Notes: generated by a model from the sequence alone, not told the origin. 64,000 nucleotides of DNA from Gammaproteobacteria bacterium (GCA_027071355.1 JALSUJ010000461.1:50345-114344), one strand, 5' to 3'. Shown: positions 19,261 through 27,668, numbered from the stretch's first letter. Made by a program: numbers and translations.

Positions 19261-19626
19261 TTAGGCCATACCTCGGGTATCGTTAAGCATTAATGTTGTA
19301 ATTACGTTCAACTGATTATAGTTCATCAGTCGTGTTGCCTGGAGTGGATCGGTAGCACGTTCGTTTACCAGTTCACGATAAAATGATTCATCAATAAATC
19401 CAATGAGCATAATAACGAACCAGGTGTCCGGGCTATCCGGATCCGCCATGCACCAGGCTTTGATGGCGTCTCGATTTGGCATGATATCGCTTACATGCAA
19501 AATATCTTGAATATGGCCATCGAATTTAAAAAAAGCCTGTTCCACCATTTCTATACCATTCTTAATGGCCTGCAAATACCGAGCAGGCGCACCCCGGTAA
19601 TGCGTATCGATCCAATATTGCCTCAT
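19261..19626 (-). CDS. Hypothetical soluble protein
   Basis: 121 residues, without signal peptide or membrane helix, containing MPNRDAIKAWCMADPDSPDTWF and a Met/Asn-rich C-terminus. Its start (MRQYWIDTHYRG) lies about 145 bp downstream of a lipoprotein gene; the gap is AT-rich with no obvious feature. I do not recognise it. Confidence 0.6.
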   Translation of the reverse strand: MRQYWIDTHYRGAPARYLQAIKNGIEMVEQAFFKFDGHIQDILHVSDIMPNRDAIKAWCMADPDSPDTWFVIMLIGFIDESFYRELVNERATDPLQATRLMNYNQLNVITTLMLNDTRGMA

Positions 19627-19771
19627 ATCCCTATTTTTAAAATTCTGTTTTGTTTTTATGTTTTTGATTTATCTCAAACACGGAATCCGGCTATTTGCCA
19701 ATATTCCGCTTAATTCACTCTATTTTGCATCAATCATAAAGACAGTCAATGAATTCAGTGGTGAACCACTT

Positions 19772-20368
19772 CTAATATCGTGCATTCAATGCTGTCTCAA
19801 ACTTCCTTTTCAGTGCCGGTTCAAAGCCTTTCTCAATCTGAGGCGGCAGGTAAAAACCAAGTTCGTAGCTGCCTCCAGCACAGTATTCTACGTCGATCAG
19901 GCTGCCCAGGGTCTTTCCTCGGTTGTTCTTGGTGATGCGGTACGCCACTACACCCAGCTGGTCAAAGTCATTGACCTTGATATTGGTCCATCGTGGCGGC
20001 ATGGCATACATCAGTCCTGGATACTCACTGGGCGAAGCCCATAACCGGGCAATGCGCTGATCCAGCTGTACATTGGTCTCGGTTTGCGGGATACGTCCCG
20101 TTTGCAGAACCTCGTAGCGGTTCAGTTTGTTGTATGCCGTATCCACATCATTTTTGCTCACCAGGTGGAGCTGTTTCCAGTATTGGCATTCGCCCCATTG
20201 CGCAGGGCGTTCGTCTGGTTCCTGCTCATGGCGGATCGATGCTGTCAACGCAGGGTCAGTCGCGGTATGAGTGTCAATCGCCACCAGGTTGTTAAAATAG
20301 CTGCCCTGGCAAGCACTCAGAAGAGTAGGGAGCAGGCTAATTATGAAGATATTTTTCAAATGGTTCAT
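19772..20368 (-). CDS. Hypothetical lipoprotein
   Basis: I use ATG 20368 (MNHLKNIF) because it gives a proper lipoprotein signal with lipobox LLSAC. The mature ~175 residues contain paired-Cys candidates (GECQYW, VEYCAGGSYELGF) and a basic C-terminus with KRKFETALNARY. No family recognised. The gene is 28 bp downstream of yoeB. Confidence 0.6.
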   Translation of the reverse strand: MNHLKNIFIISLLPTLLSACQGSYFNNLVAIDTHTATDPALTASIRHEQEPDERPAQWGECQYWKQLHLVSKNDVDTAYNKLNRYEVLQTGRIPQTETNVQLDQRIARLWASPSEYPGLMYAMPPRWTNIKVNDFDQLGVVAYRITKNNRGKTLGSLIDVEYCAGGSYELGFYLPPQIEKGFEPALKRKFETALNARY

Positions 20369-20396
20369 AGCAATGCTATCCTTAATCAACAAGCCA

Positions 20397-20651
20397 TTAA
20401 TAGTGATAACGACACTGCACCACGATTAACGAATCATCTGTCACCTTATATACCAGGCGATGTTCCCGGTCGATACGGCGGGACCAATAGCCTGACCAGT
20501 TATGCTTTAAAGCTTCGGGATTACCGAGGCCTTCAAATGGTTGTCTTTTTATGTCTTTTATTAAAACATTTATACGTTTCAGGGTTTTCTTATCTGTTTG
20601 TTGCCAGTACAAATAATCTTCCCATGCATTTTCAGCCCAGGATAAGATCAT
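20397..20651 (-). CDS. yoeB: YoeB-type toxin (Txe/YoeB family mRNA interferase)
   Basis: An 84-residue RelE-fold ribosome-dependent endoribonuclease. Conserved features are WAENAWEDYLYW at the start, PFEGLGNPEALKHN with the catalytic-site Glu, SGYWSRRIDREHRLVYKV with the essential Arg, and the terminal CRYHY with His-Tyr. All active-site residues are present, so the toxin looks functional. It overlaps the antitoxin stop by 4 bp. Confidence 0.93.
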   Translation of the reverse strand: MILSWAENAWEDYLYWQQTDKKTLKRINVLIKDIKRQPFEGLGNPEALKHNWSGYWSRRIDREHRLVYKVTDDSLIVVQCRYHY

Positions 20652-20902
20652 TCGTCAATGAGTTCCCTGGTAAGGGTATTACCGGCTTCTGCCTCAGCAA
20701 TCGCTTGATTCAGGCGAACCGCATTTTGAGGGCTGGCCATCAGATAGGCGGTTTCTTCATATGCCTGAAAGTCTTCCAGGCTCATAACGACCGCAGGCTT
20801 ACCATTCTGACGTGTAATAAGAACCGGTTTATGATCATCATTCACTTTGTCGAGTGTGCCGGCTAATTTAGCCCGAAATGCGGTGTAACTTAACGTGTTC
20901 AT
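20648..20902 (-). CDS. yefM: YefM-type antitoxin (Phd/YefM family)
   Basis: 84 residues. The N-terminal DNA-binding half (TLSYTAFRAKLAGTLDKVNDD, then PVLITRQNGKPAVVMSLEDF) is the Phd/YefM fold, and the acidic C-terminal helix wraps the toxin. It lies upstream of yoeB with a 4-bp overlap, the canonical order. It should repress its own promoter with YoeB as corepressor. Confidence 0.93.
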   Translation of the reverse strand: MNTLSYTAFRAKLAGTLDKVNDDHKPVLITRQNGKPAVVMSLEDFQAYEETAYLMASPQNAVRLNQAIAEAEAGNTLTRELIDE

Positions 20903-20920
20903 GGCTGTCTCTCTCTAAAT

Positions 20921-20947
20921 AAGTACTTATCATTGTACATGTACCTT
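20921..20947. promoter_or_regulatory. Probable YefM-YoeB operator/promoter
   Basis: Just upstream of yefM are the palindrome AAGTACTT (20921-20928) and TTGTACATGTACCT. The latter contains TGTACA, the core motif of the two YefM-binding palindromes known in E. coli. The position and motif fit autoregulation. Confidence 0.65.
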
Positions 20948-21024
20948 TTAAAGAATCAATCATTATTTTAATCCTCTGAACGACTGATCCAGGCCAACAG
21001 GATAGCCCCTGTTTTATTGGACTT

Positions 21025-21056
21025 TTCATAATTGTATTGTACAATACAATTATGAA
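21025..21056. promoter_or_regulatory. 32-bp perfect palindrome covering a start codon
   Basis: The two 16-base halves are exact reverse complements, centred between 21040 and 21041 (core TTGTATTGTACAATACAA). The right half contains the ATG (21052) of the SprT-like gene. It could act as an operator over the start or, in RNA, as a hairpin hiding the start codon. Confidence 0.7.
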
Positions 21057-21792
21057 TCCGACAAAAGAAACCTATGACGAGTGGCAGCTGGCCTATCATG
21101 AGTTCAATACGTTTCTGTTCGGTGGCGAGTTGCCGGATTGCCTGATTACGCTGCAACGGGAAAAGAACACCATGGGGTATTACTCTCAGGGCAGATTTGT
21201 GAATCGCCATGGGGTAAAAACCGATGAAATTGCTCTGAATCCTTCATTCTGGGCATCTCATGGGATGCGAGAGGCGCTCCAGACCCTGACACATGAGATG
21301 ACACATCTCTGGCAGCATCATTTTGGAACGCCAGGGCGAGGACGTTATCACAACAAGGAATGGGCCGACAAAATGGAATCCATTGGCCTGATGCCATCCC
21401 ACACGGGTGAACCAGGGGGGATGCGTACAGGTGACAGGATGGCTGATTACATTATCGAGGGTGGCCGGTTTGAGCAGGCTATTGAACGATTGGTAGGTCA
21501 GGGATTTGAACTGAAATGGATGGATCGCTTTATAGCGATCACCCGAGGCTATCATGAACTTGATCGTGAATCCGGCGATTTTGCACCCATGACCGCCTCG
21601 ATATTAGCGGAAAACCTGGACATGGATGAAGCGGAGACTGAGGCACTGGAGATCGATTATTCCAGGGTCGTACAGGCCAAACAGGGAAACCGAAGTAAGT
21701 ACAGCTGTCCGGACTGTGGGACGAATCTGTGGGGTAAACCGGGCTTAAATATCGTGTGTGGCGACTGTGAAGTGCGCTTCAATGAACTATGA
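21052..21792 (+). CDS. SprT-like zinc metalloprotease-domain protein
   Basis: 246 residues. HEMTHLWQHHFG near residue 81 is the HExxH zinc site of SprT/Spartan-type peptidases. A C-terminal zinc ribbon (CPDCGTNLWGKPGLN then CGDC, about 219-239) completes the SprT layout. Spartan relatives cut DNA-protein crosslinks; mobile elements often carry such SprT-like proteins. ATG 21052 is chosen over upstream ATG 21037 because the latter lies inside the palindrome with no ribosome site, though the choice is not certain. Confidence 0.8.
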   Translation: MNPTKETYDEWQLAYHEFNTFLFGGELPDCLITLQREKNTMGYYSQGRFVNRHGVKTDEIALNPSFWASHGMREALQTLTHEMTHLWQHHFGTPGRGRYHNKEWADKMESIGLMPSHTGEPGGMRTGDRMADYIIEGGRFEQAIERLVGQGFELKWMDRFIAITRGYHELDRESGDFAPMTASILAENLDMDEAETEALEIDYSRVVQAKQGNRSKYSCPDCGTNLWGKPGLNIVCGDCEVRFNEL

Positions 21793-21802
21793 GGATAGAG
21801 AC

Positions 21803-22234
21803 ATGATGTGTGAAACCCAATATGCCCAGGAGCCGTTCTACGATGTGGATATCAGTTTCCTGGATCAAAAGCTGATTTTAAACGTCGAGGAACAGCGTTT
21901 GAAGATCGATAAGGGTGATATTGCCCAGGCACTGGACCCGGAGTGTTGTCAGAACGAATATGTCCGGCACCCGGTGGAAATCGGAGGTGAGTTGTTTGCG
22001 GTCATAGGTGGGATATGCCTGGATCAGACAGATACCTACAACCGAATGCACGGTTATCGCCTGATGCCGATTATGGATTTTCCGGGCATCATCCGGGATT
22101 TTCACCAGATAGCGAAAGCCTTGCCACACGCATCATCCCGCTGCTATACCGGCCTGGTCCTCAGCATGGGACACCGCGGGGTGTATGTAATGGCTGAAGA
22201 GGTCGATATTGTGCCTGCGGAGAATCTGGTATGA
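21803..22234 (+). CDS. Hypothetical protein
   Basis: About 143 residues starting at ATG 21803 or 21806 with an AGGA site upstream; it overlaps the next gene (ATGA). Content is mixed alpha/beta: an acidic start, FAVIGGICLDQTDTYNRMHG in the middle and LVLSMGHRGVYVMAEEVDI at the end. It may belong to one of the DUFs common on conjugative elements; I cannot name it. It forms an operon with the SprT-like gene upstream and the DUF5131 gene downstream. Confidence 0.6.
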   Translation: MMCETQYAQEPFYDVDISFLDQKLILNVEEQRLKIDKGDIAQALDPECCQNEYVRHPVEIGGELFAVIGGICLDQTDTYNRMHGYRLMPIMDFPGIIRDFHQIAKALPHASSRCYTGLVLSMGHRGVYVMAEEVDIVPAENLV

Positions 22235-22473
22235 GATATCAGACTGGCCAATGGTGTCAGTGCCGCTTTGAGCGTGAAGATGGCCGTTATTACACAGCGG
22301 TCATTGAGCAGGACTTGATGGGGGACTGGGTTGTGCGGCGTATCTGGGGTGGTATTGGAAAGCCGGCAGGCACAATGCTGATTACCCATTGTCCGGATCT
22401 GGAGGCGGCCAGATCTGTTTTACGGGGTATCCAAAAACGCCGCCTGTTGAGACAATATAAACAAACGCATTGA
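22231..22473 (+). CDS. Small hypothetical protein with a WGR-like segment
   Basis: 80 residues. YYTAVIEQDLMGDWVVRRIW-type strands followed by Gly-rich GGIGKPAG resemble a WGR-domain core (Trp, Arg and Gly after a beta strand), seen in several nucleic-acid-associated proteins. The C-terminus is basic (KRRLLRQYKQTH). It is coupled to its upstream neighbour by ATGA. Confidence 0.55.
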   Translation: MRYQTGQWCQCRFEREDGRYYTAVIEQDLMGDWVVRRIWGGIGKPAGTMLITHCPDLEAARSVLRGIQKRRLLRQYKQTH

Positions 22474-22484
22474 GGGAAAATAAC

Positions 22485-23225
22485 ATGAGCACACAATCCA
22501 AAATTGAGTGGACAGAAATGACCTGGAATCCCATGACGGGATGCAGCAAGGTCTCTCCAGGCTGTAAGCACTGCTATGCTGAGACCATGGCTCATCGTCT
22601 CCAGGCCATGGGAACGCCGGGCTATGAGAACGGTTTTGCCGTGACGCTGCTGCCTGAGCGTTTAAATCAGCCATTGAAGCGCAAAAAACCAACGGTGTAT
22701 TTTGTCAATTCCATGAGCGATCTGTTTCATGAGAAGGCTTCGTTTGCCTTTCTGGATCAGGTCTTTGAGGTGATAGCTCAAACGCCGCAGCATACTTATC
22801 AGATTCTGACCAAGCGAGCAGGGCGCATGGCAAAATATTTCAGCAAACGCACACCACCGAAAAATGCCTGGCTGGGTGTTTCAGTCGAAGATCGGGAGTA
22901 TGGTCTGCCAAGAATTGATTATTTGCGAGGCATCGAGGCCAGTGTACGTTTTCTGTCTGTGGAACCCTTACTGGAAGATATCGGGTTAATGAACCTGGAC
23001 GGTATCCACTGGGTAATCGTCGGTGGTGAGTCCGGACCTAAAGCCAGGCCCATGAAAACGGCCTGGGTGGAATCTATCCAGGACCAATGTAATCGTGCCG
23101 ATACCGCCTTTTTCTTCAAACAATGGGGTGGATGGGGAGCCGACGGCAAGAAGCGACCCAAGAAAGACAATGGTCGCCTGCTGAAAGGTCGTACATGGGA
23201 TGCAATGCCACAAGCTTGTGTTTAG
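22485..23225 (+). CDS. DUF5131 (phage Gp37/Gp68-type) three-cysteine-motif protein
   Basis: 246 residues starting at ATG 22485 (GAGGG site upstream). The N-terminal SKIEWTEMTWNPMTGC and CxxxxxCxxC motif (Cys20, Cys26, Cys29 in SPGCKHCYAE) define the Gp37/Gp68 family. Later blocks VYFVNSMSDLFHE, LTKRAGRM, WLGVSVED and VGGESGPKARPM are all typical. The three-cysteine cluster suggests a radical-SAM-like iron-sulphur enzyme, which is inference. Its conserved partner TcmP is encoded next. Confidence 0.88.
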   Translation: MSTQSKIEWTEMTWNPMTGCSKVSPGCKHCYAETMAHRLQAMGTPGYENGFAVTLLPERLNQPLKRKKPTVYFVNSMSDLFHEKASFAFLDQVFEVIAQTPQHTYQILTKRAGRMAKYFSKRTPPKNAWLGVSVEDREYGLPRIDYLRGIEASVRFLSVEPLLEDIGLMNLDGIHWVIVGGESGPKARPMKTAWVESIQDQCNRADTAFFFKQWGGWGADGKKRPKKDNGRLLKGRTWDAMPQACV

Positions 23226-23259
23226 CAGGATGATTGACTCGATTAAATCCTGCGTTAGA

Positions 23260-23312
23260 CTGTGGGTATTTGCCAAATAAGGGAATACTGCCGTATATGC
23301 AAATACCCACAG
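23260..23312 (+). promoter_or_regulatory. 13-bp hairpin enclosing the tcmP ribosome site and start codon
   Basis: Left arm CTGTGGGTATTTG (23260-23272) and right arm CAAATACCCACAG (23300-23312) are perfect complements. The 27-nt loop holds the AAGGGA ribosome site and ends with the tcmP ATG. A stem of this strength at the start should limit translation unless opened. Confidence 0.65.
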
Positions 23313-24463
23313 AATATCACGGACGTGAACAAGCCTATATTAAACATACCATTCTACGCACCTACCTAACTCGATTGTTTATGATTATCGGAAATGGTGA
23401 AACAGTCATTAATTATATCGATTGTTTCGCAGGTCCCTGGCAAGACGAATCAGATGAATTGCGCTCTACGTCCATTGGTATTTCAATCGAAGAAATGGAA
23501 AAGTGTGTTAAAGGGATACGCAAAATTCATGGGCGTTCTGTGAAATTTCGCGCTCTGTATATTGAAAAGGATCCGAAAGCTTATCAGCGCCTGCAAGCTT
23601 ACGTTCAAAAACAACACCACTCCTCAATTACAGTCGAGCGCATGGAAGGGGATTACAGAGAACACATCAGTGATGTCGTAACCTGGTGTGGACCACACTT
23701 TTCATTCTTTTTTATTGACCCTAAAGGATGGAAAAATGTCATTGGCGGTGCAACCCTGAAGCCTTTACTGGCACTCAAAAAGGCTGAATTCCTGATTAAT
23801 TTTATGTATGACTTTATGAATCGAGCGGCGAGCATTGATAAACACGCTGGTGAAGACATGGAGGAATTGGTGGGCGAGCCACTTGTTTTAAGACAGGATC
23901 TCTCGCCTAAGCAGAGGCAGGATTTGATTATCAGTAAATATCGTGAAAATATAAAACGATATTACCAAGGTGGACGCACGGTATATATTCCCATAGAAAG
24001 ACCCGGACAGGATAAAGTACTCTACTTTCTGGTATATCTGACACGCCATCCACTTGGAATTGCGGTAATCAAAGAAGAGGCTGAAAAAGGCCTGGTACTA
24101 CAAGAGAGAGTAAAATTTGAAACCCGGCTGCAAAATCAAATAAACAAAAATAATACGATGGACTTATTTGCTGAATCGAATTATGAGCAGGAAAATATCG
24201 AAACCAGAATGGATGATCAGGGAAATGCCACTCAGTTTCTATTATCGGTATTATCTTCTAAAAACCCACTGTTAATCGATAATGAATGTTGGGCCGATTT
24301 TCTGGAAAACACCGATTTGTATCCCGGTGATCTTCAAAAAGCCATGAAAGGCTTATTACAAGAAGGATTAGTAGAAAATCTGGATGCCGATGCAAGTCGT
24401 CGCCGGACTCGAATAATTCAACCCAATTGGCCGAACAAAAGCGAAAAATGGAGGCTTGTTTGA
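23297..24463 (+). CDS. tcmP: Three-Cys-motif partner protein TcmP
   Basis: 388 residues starting at ATG 23297 (MQIPTEYHGREQAYIK). Family features include GREQAYIKHTILRTYL, NYIDCFAGPWQDE, a long middle with FFIDPKGWK, FLINFMYDFMNRA, and the later YFLVYLTRHPLG. It follows the DUF5131 gene, as the family definition (TIGR04474) expects. The DCFAGPW stretch resembles the glycine loop of a methyltransferase-like fold and FIDPKG a motif-IV-like acidic loop, so a modified SAM-binding enzyme is possible (inference). Role unknown. Confidence 0.87.
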   Translation: MQIPTEYHGREQAYIKHTILRTYLTRLFMIIGNGETVINYIDCFAGPWQDESDELRSTSIGISIEEMEKCVKGIRKIHGRSVKFRALYIEKDPKAYQRLQAYVQKQHHSSITVERMEGDYREHISDVVTWCGPHFSFFFIDPKGWKNVIGGATLKPLLALKKAEFLINFMYDFMNRAASIDKHAGEDMEELVGEPLVLRQDLSPKQRQDLIISKYRENIKRYYQGGRTVYIPIERPGQDKVLYFLVYLTRHPLGIAVIKEEAEKGLVLQERVKFETRLQNQINKNNTMDLFAESNYEQENIETRMDDQGNATQFLLSVLSSKNPLLIDNECWADFLENTDLYPGDLQKAMKGLLQEGLVENLDADASRRRTRIIQPNWPNKSEKWRLV

Positions 24464-24933
24464 ATCTTTTCAACTTATACATCGTCACTATTCCTGTAAT
24501 TTTAACGCTTATCAGCTGCACGTCATTACCCAGTGTTGAATCTGGAAAGGCAAGGATCCAGGTGCATTATCTCTACTCTGGTTATTCGAATAAATATGAG
24601 ATGAAGATATTGAGCATCAGAGATATTAAAACAAAGGATATTGTTTTTGAATTCAAAGATAAGTCGTTCGGCGCAATGGAAGCGATTATACCAGAAGGCA
24701 TCTATGATATTACCTATCAGTGTTTTGGCAATAAGTCAGAAACAACCTATGTATACAAGAAAACCGTTCGTGATCAATACGGAATGCCGCATACGAGATA
24801 TATAGAAAGCCGACTGAAATCTATAGAATATACGGATCGATATACAATACATTCTGGTGATGACTTAAAATTAAGGCGGGCATCAACCATGAAAACGATG
24901 TGCAGGCCGAAATTATTTGTTACTAAAAGCTAG
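24460..24933 (+). CDS. Hypothetical lipoprotein
   Basis: I start at TTG 24460, which overlaps the tcmP stop (TTGA) and has GGAGG just upstream. The signal sequence ends in LTLISC, a lipobox. The mature part is beta-rich (MKILSIRDIKTKDIVFEFKD, IPEGIYDITYQCFGNK). No family recognised. Translational coupling with tcmP suggests shared regulation, although a lipoprotein is an odd companion for cytosolic enzymes. Confidence 0.55.
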   Translation: MNLFNLYIVTIPVILTLISCTSLPSVESGKARIQVHYLYSGYSNKYEMKILSIRDIKTKDIVFEFKDKSFGAMEAIIPEGIYDITYQCFGNKSETTYVYKKTVRDQYGMPHTRYIESRLKSIEYTDRYTIHSGDDLKLRRASTMKTMCRPKLFVTKS

Positions 24934-25000
24934 CCACGCGGGCGTGGTGTTTGTGCGGCTCGTCCCTGAGCCAGCTTCGGCTCCTGCCTCGCGGTTTTGC
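24934..25000. other. GC-rich hairpin segment between operons
   Basis: A short GC-rich patch in AT-rich surroundings. It holds two small hairpins: CCACG/CGTGG at 24934-24947 and GAGCC/GGCTC at 24968-24983. There is no T-run after either, so it is not a standard terminator. Function unknown. Confidence 0.35.
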
Positions 25001-25117
25001 ATGGAGAAGAAAACATTATCAGAAGCCTTTGTAACAAAGGTCGCAAAGATTAAGCATAATAAAGCTGAATTAGTAAAACTATTAAATGAACTCGATGCAG
25101 AAAAATTCTTGATTTGA
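25001..25117 (+). CDS. Possible 38-residue protein
   Basis: Starts at ATG 25001 (MEKKTLSEAFVTKVAKI) and ends 25 bp before the ParB-like gene. The product is helical and Lys/Leu-rich. Ribosome site is poor. Codon choice resembles the following AT-rich gene. It may be a leader peptide or a remnant. Confidence 0.3.
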   Translation: MEKKTLSEAFVTKVAKIKHNKAELVKLLNELDAEKFLI

Positions 25118-25142
25118 TCTTTAATACACAAATGGTACCCGA

Positions 25143-26567
25143 ATGAAAAAAGAAATAAAAAATATAGATATACTTGAATTGCTTCTTGACATTGAAAATG
25201 CTCGATATGGAGGTGACACTGTTTCTAACCAGAGAGAAGCTGTTTTAAAGATGTTCAAGATAAAGGATATGGATAAAAAAATATATACTTTAGCGGAACA
25301 TATATCTGAACATGGTTTAGATCCTACAGAGTTACCGCTTGTTTTTTCAATTAAAAACGGAAATAAAAAAACTGGACAGTATTGTGTAGTTGAAGGAAAT
25401 AGAAGGGTTCTTGCAATGAAGCTTTTGCATAATCCCAATCTATCTCCCAGTGATTCATACAGGAAAAAATTAGAAAATCTCACTTCACATTACATAAAAC
25501 GAAATTTATCAAATATACAATGTTCGGTTGTAGCTGATAGAAAGTCCGCAGATGTATGGATAGATTTAAAACATACTGGTGAAAATGACGGCGCTGGTAG
25601 AGTTAATTGGGATGGCACTGCAAGAGATGCCTTTAGGTTACGTGCTGGAAAGAAGAAAACAGCAGGGCGTCAGATATTAGACTATATTGACGCAGATAAT
25701 AGATTTTCACCTGAGCTATCGGAAAGAATAAAAGAAATTGGAATTACAAATATAGGAAGGTTTTTTCAGGGGTCGCCAGCAAAAAACGCATTTGGATTAT
25801 TCGAGAAAAATGGTAGATTAGTTTCTTCTATACCACTAAATAATTTTCGGGAGATTGTAGAATATGTTATTGAACTTATGCTAGAAGACGACTTTAGTGT
25901 AAAAAATATCTACACAAAGAAGGACCAAGAACACTTCATAAAGGAAAAAATACCTGAAGCCATTCTTCCAACCAAGGATAGCTACTTAAAGGATAGTCAA
26001 ACATGGAGTATCTCAAACCTAGATACAATGAGTCTTACAAGTGAACAAAAAAGTGGAAGGAACTCAAATAAAAAGAAAAATAGTGGGAGAGAAAGATCAG
26101 GAGTTAATTCAAAACCGCAAAGCAAAAATCGATCTCATCTTATTGACTTTTCACTCAAAGTAACAGATAAGAGAATTAATGAGATATACAGAGAATTAAA
26201 GAGTAAATTAAATGTTCACGACTCCCCAAACGCTGTTTCAGTACTGTTTAGAGTCTTTCTTGAGCTTACATGCGATTACTACTTCGAAGCTAATAAAATA
26301 AAAAGAACTGACAATAATAAATTATTAAAACGAGATGATTCCCTTAAGACAAAAGTAGAGCATGTAGCCAACTACTTAGAAAAAAATAACGATTTAACAA
26401 AATCACAAGCCAGGGCCATTAGAAATTCAGCTTCTTCGCAAAATGAACTGGTTTCTGTCAGCTCATTGAATCAATATATCCATGCATCTGAGCTTTCTCC
26501 CATACCAACTGAACTCAATAGATTAATGGATAATTGGGCTCATTTATTTAAAGCTATTTGGAAATAA
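25143..26567 (+). CDS. ParB/Srx-fold protein paired with a DNA methylase
   Basis: 474 residues. The N-terminal domain is ParB-like: DILELLLDIENARYGG at the start and CVVEGNRRVLAMKLL near residue 82, the variant of the ERR/GNRR motif where nucleotide binding or cleavage occurs. A Lys/Ser-rich linker (about 298-335) separates a helical C-terminal half (INEIYRELKSKLNVHD onward). It lacks the partition-type HTH that usually follows. It is far more AT-rich than the genes before it and lies 72 bp upstream of a Dam-type methylase, so the two may form one acquired cassette. Confidence 0.7.
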   Translation: MKKEIKNIDILELLLDIENARYGGDTVSNQREAVLKMFKIKDMDKKIYTLAEHISEHGLDPTELPLVFSIKNGNKKTGQYCVVEGNRRVLAMKLLHNPNLSPSDSYRKKLENLTSHYIKRNLSNIQCSVVADRKSADVWIDLKHTGENDGAGRVNWDGTARDAFRLRAGKKKTAGRQILDYIDADNRFSPELSERIKEIGITNIGRFFQGSPAKNAFGLFEKNGRLVSSIPLNNFREIVEYVIELMLEDDFSVKNIYTKKDQEHFIKEKIPEAILPTKDSYLKDSQTWSISNLDTMSLTSEQKSGRNSNKKKNSGRERSGVNSKPQSKNRSHLIDFSLKVTDKRINEIYRELKSKLNVHDSPNAVSVLFRVFLELTCDYYFEANKIKRTDNNKLLKRDDSLKTKVEHVANYLEKNNDLTKSQARAIRNSASSQNELVSVSSLNQYIHASELSPIPTELNRLMDNWAHLFKAIWK

Positions 26568-26639
26568 ATTAAAGCTGGCCAAGTCTTCAAGAATAGTGTA
26601 TTTTGTACTAAAAATAACGATTCTGAATGAGTAAAAATA

Positions 26640-27503
26640 ATGCATTACACACCATTACGATATCCGGGGGGAAAGGGCAAGCTTTCAGCTTATGTAAAAT
26701 CAGTTTTCGAAGAAAACAACCTTTGTGATGGAAATTATGTCGAGCCATATGCTGGTGGAGCAGGGGTTGCAATAGAACTGCTGATGCTGGAGTATGCGAA
26801 ACATATTCATATTAACGATATAGATGATGCCATTTATTCGTTTTGGTACTCGGTATTAAATCATACGGAAGAACTTTCAAAAATGATAAGTAGCACAAGA
26901 GTCACAATGACAGGGTGGAATCGCCAGAAAGAAGTGCTCAAAAAACCTAAAGATTATTCAATACTAGAAAGAGGTTTTGCCACGTTTTTTCTTAATAGAA
27001 CAAATCGATCAGGCATTTTAAATGCCGGTGTAATTGGAGGAAAAGCACAAGCAGGAAAATGGAAGCTAGATGTTCGTTACAATAAAAAGGATCTAATTAG
27101 AAGAATCGAACAAATAGCACTGTATAGGAATCGGATATCTTTATATAAAAAAGATGCTGTAGAGCTTTTAGAAAAAATAACACCAAAACTACCTAAAAAT
27201 ACATTGATATACTTAGACCCTCCTTATTATGTAAAAGGGGAAGGTTTATATCGTAATTTCTATAAACATGATGATCATGTAGAGATACGGAAAGCGTTAA
27301 GAAAAATCAAAAATGCGTACTGGATGGTGTCATATGATAACGTGGACAAAATCAGGTCTATTTATAAGCAATACCGCAGTCAAGAATATTCGTTAAGTTA
27401 TACTGCTCAAACAAAAACAAGCGGCTCTGAAATAATGATTTATGGACCGAAACTTAAATACCCTAAAGATAGACTCCCATATAAACCACTAAATGTTGCA
27501 TAG
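26640..27503 (+). CDS. D12-class N6-adenine DNA methyltransferase (Dam-like)
   Basis: 287 residues. PLRYPGGKGKL at the N-terminus (motif X), EPYAGGAG near residue 35 (SAM-binding motif I), INDIDD, FFLNRTNRSGI and DPPYY near 192 (catalytic motif IV) all fit D12 class alpha methylases, which usually modify GATC-like sites. All key residues are present. There is no adjacent restriction-endonuclease gene; the partner is the ParB-like gene. AT-rich codon use suggests recent transfer. Confidence 0.9.
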   Translation: MHYTPLRYPGGKGKLSAYVKSVFEENNLCDGNYVEPYAGGAGVAIELLMLEYAKHIHINDIDDAIYSFWYSVLNHTEELSKMISSTRVTMTGWNRQKEVLKKPKDYSILERGFATFFLNRTNRSGILNAGVIGGKAQAGKWKLDVRYNKKDLIRRIEQIALYRNRISLYKKDAVELLEKITPKLPKNTLIYLDPPYYVKGEGLYRNFYKHDDHVEIRKALRKIKNAYWMVSYDNVDKIRSIYKQYRSQEYSLSYTAQTKTSGSEIMIYGPKLKYPKDRLPYKPLNVA

Positions 27504-27668
27504 TCTTGATAAAATATCTTGCGTGACAGGCAGCGAGTATTTGTATTCAATTCTTTCATTTCATTGTTACATCAAAATCCTGTGAAGCAGGCCTTCCTGA
27601 TCATAGCCTTACCTTATATTAATTTCCTCTTTATTGAACCATTCCTGTCTCGCTGGCTCGGTTGTTAT

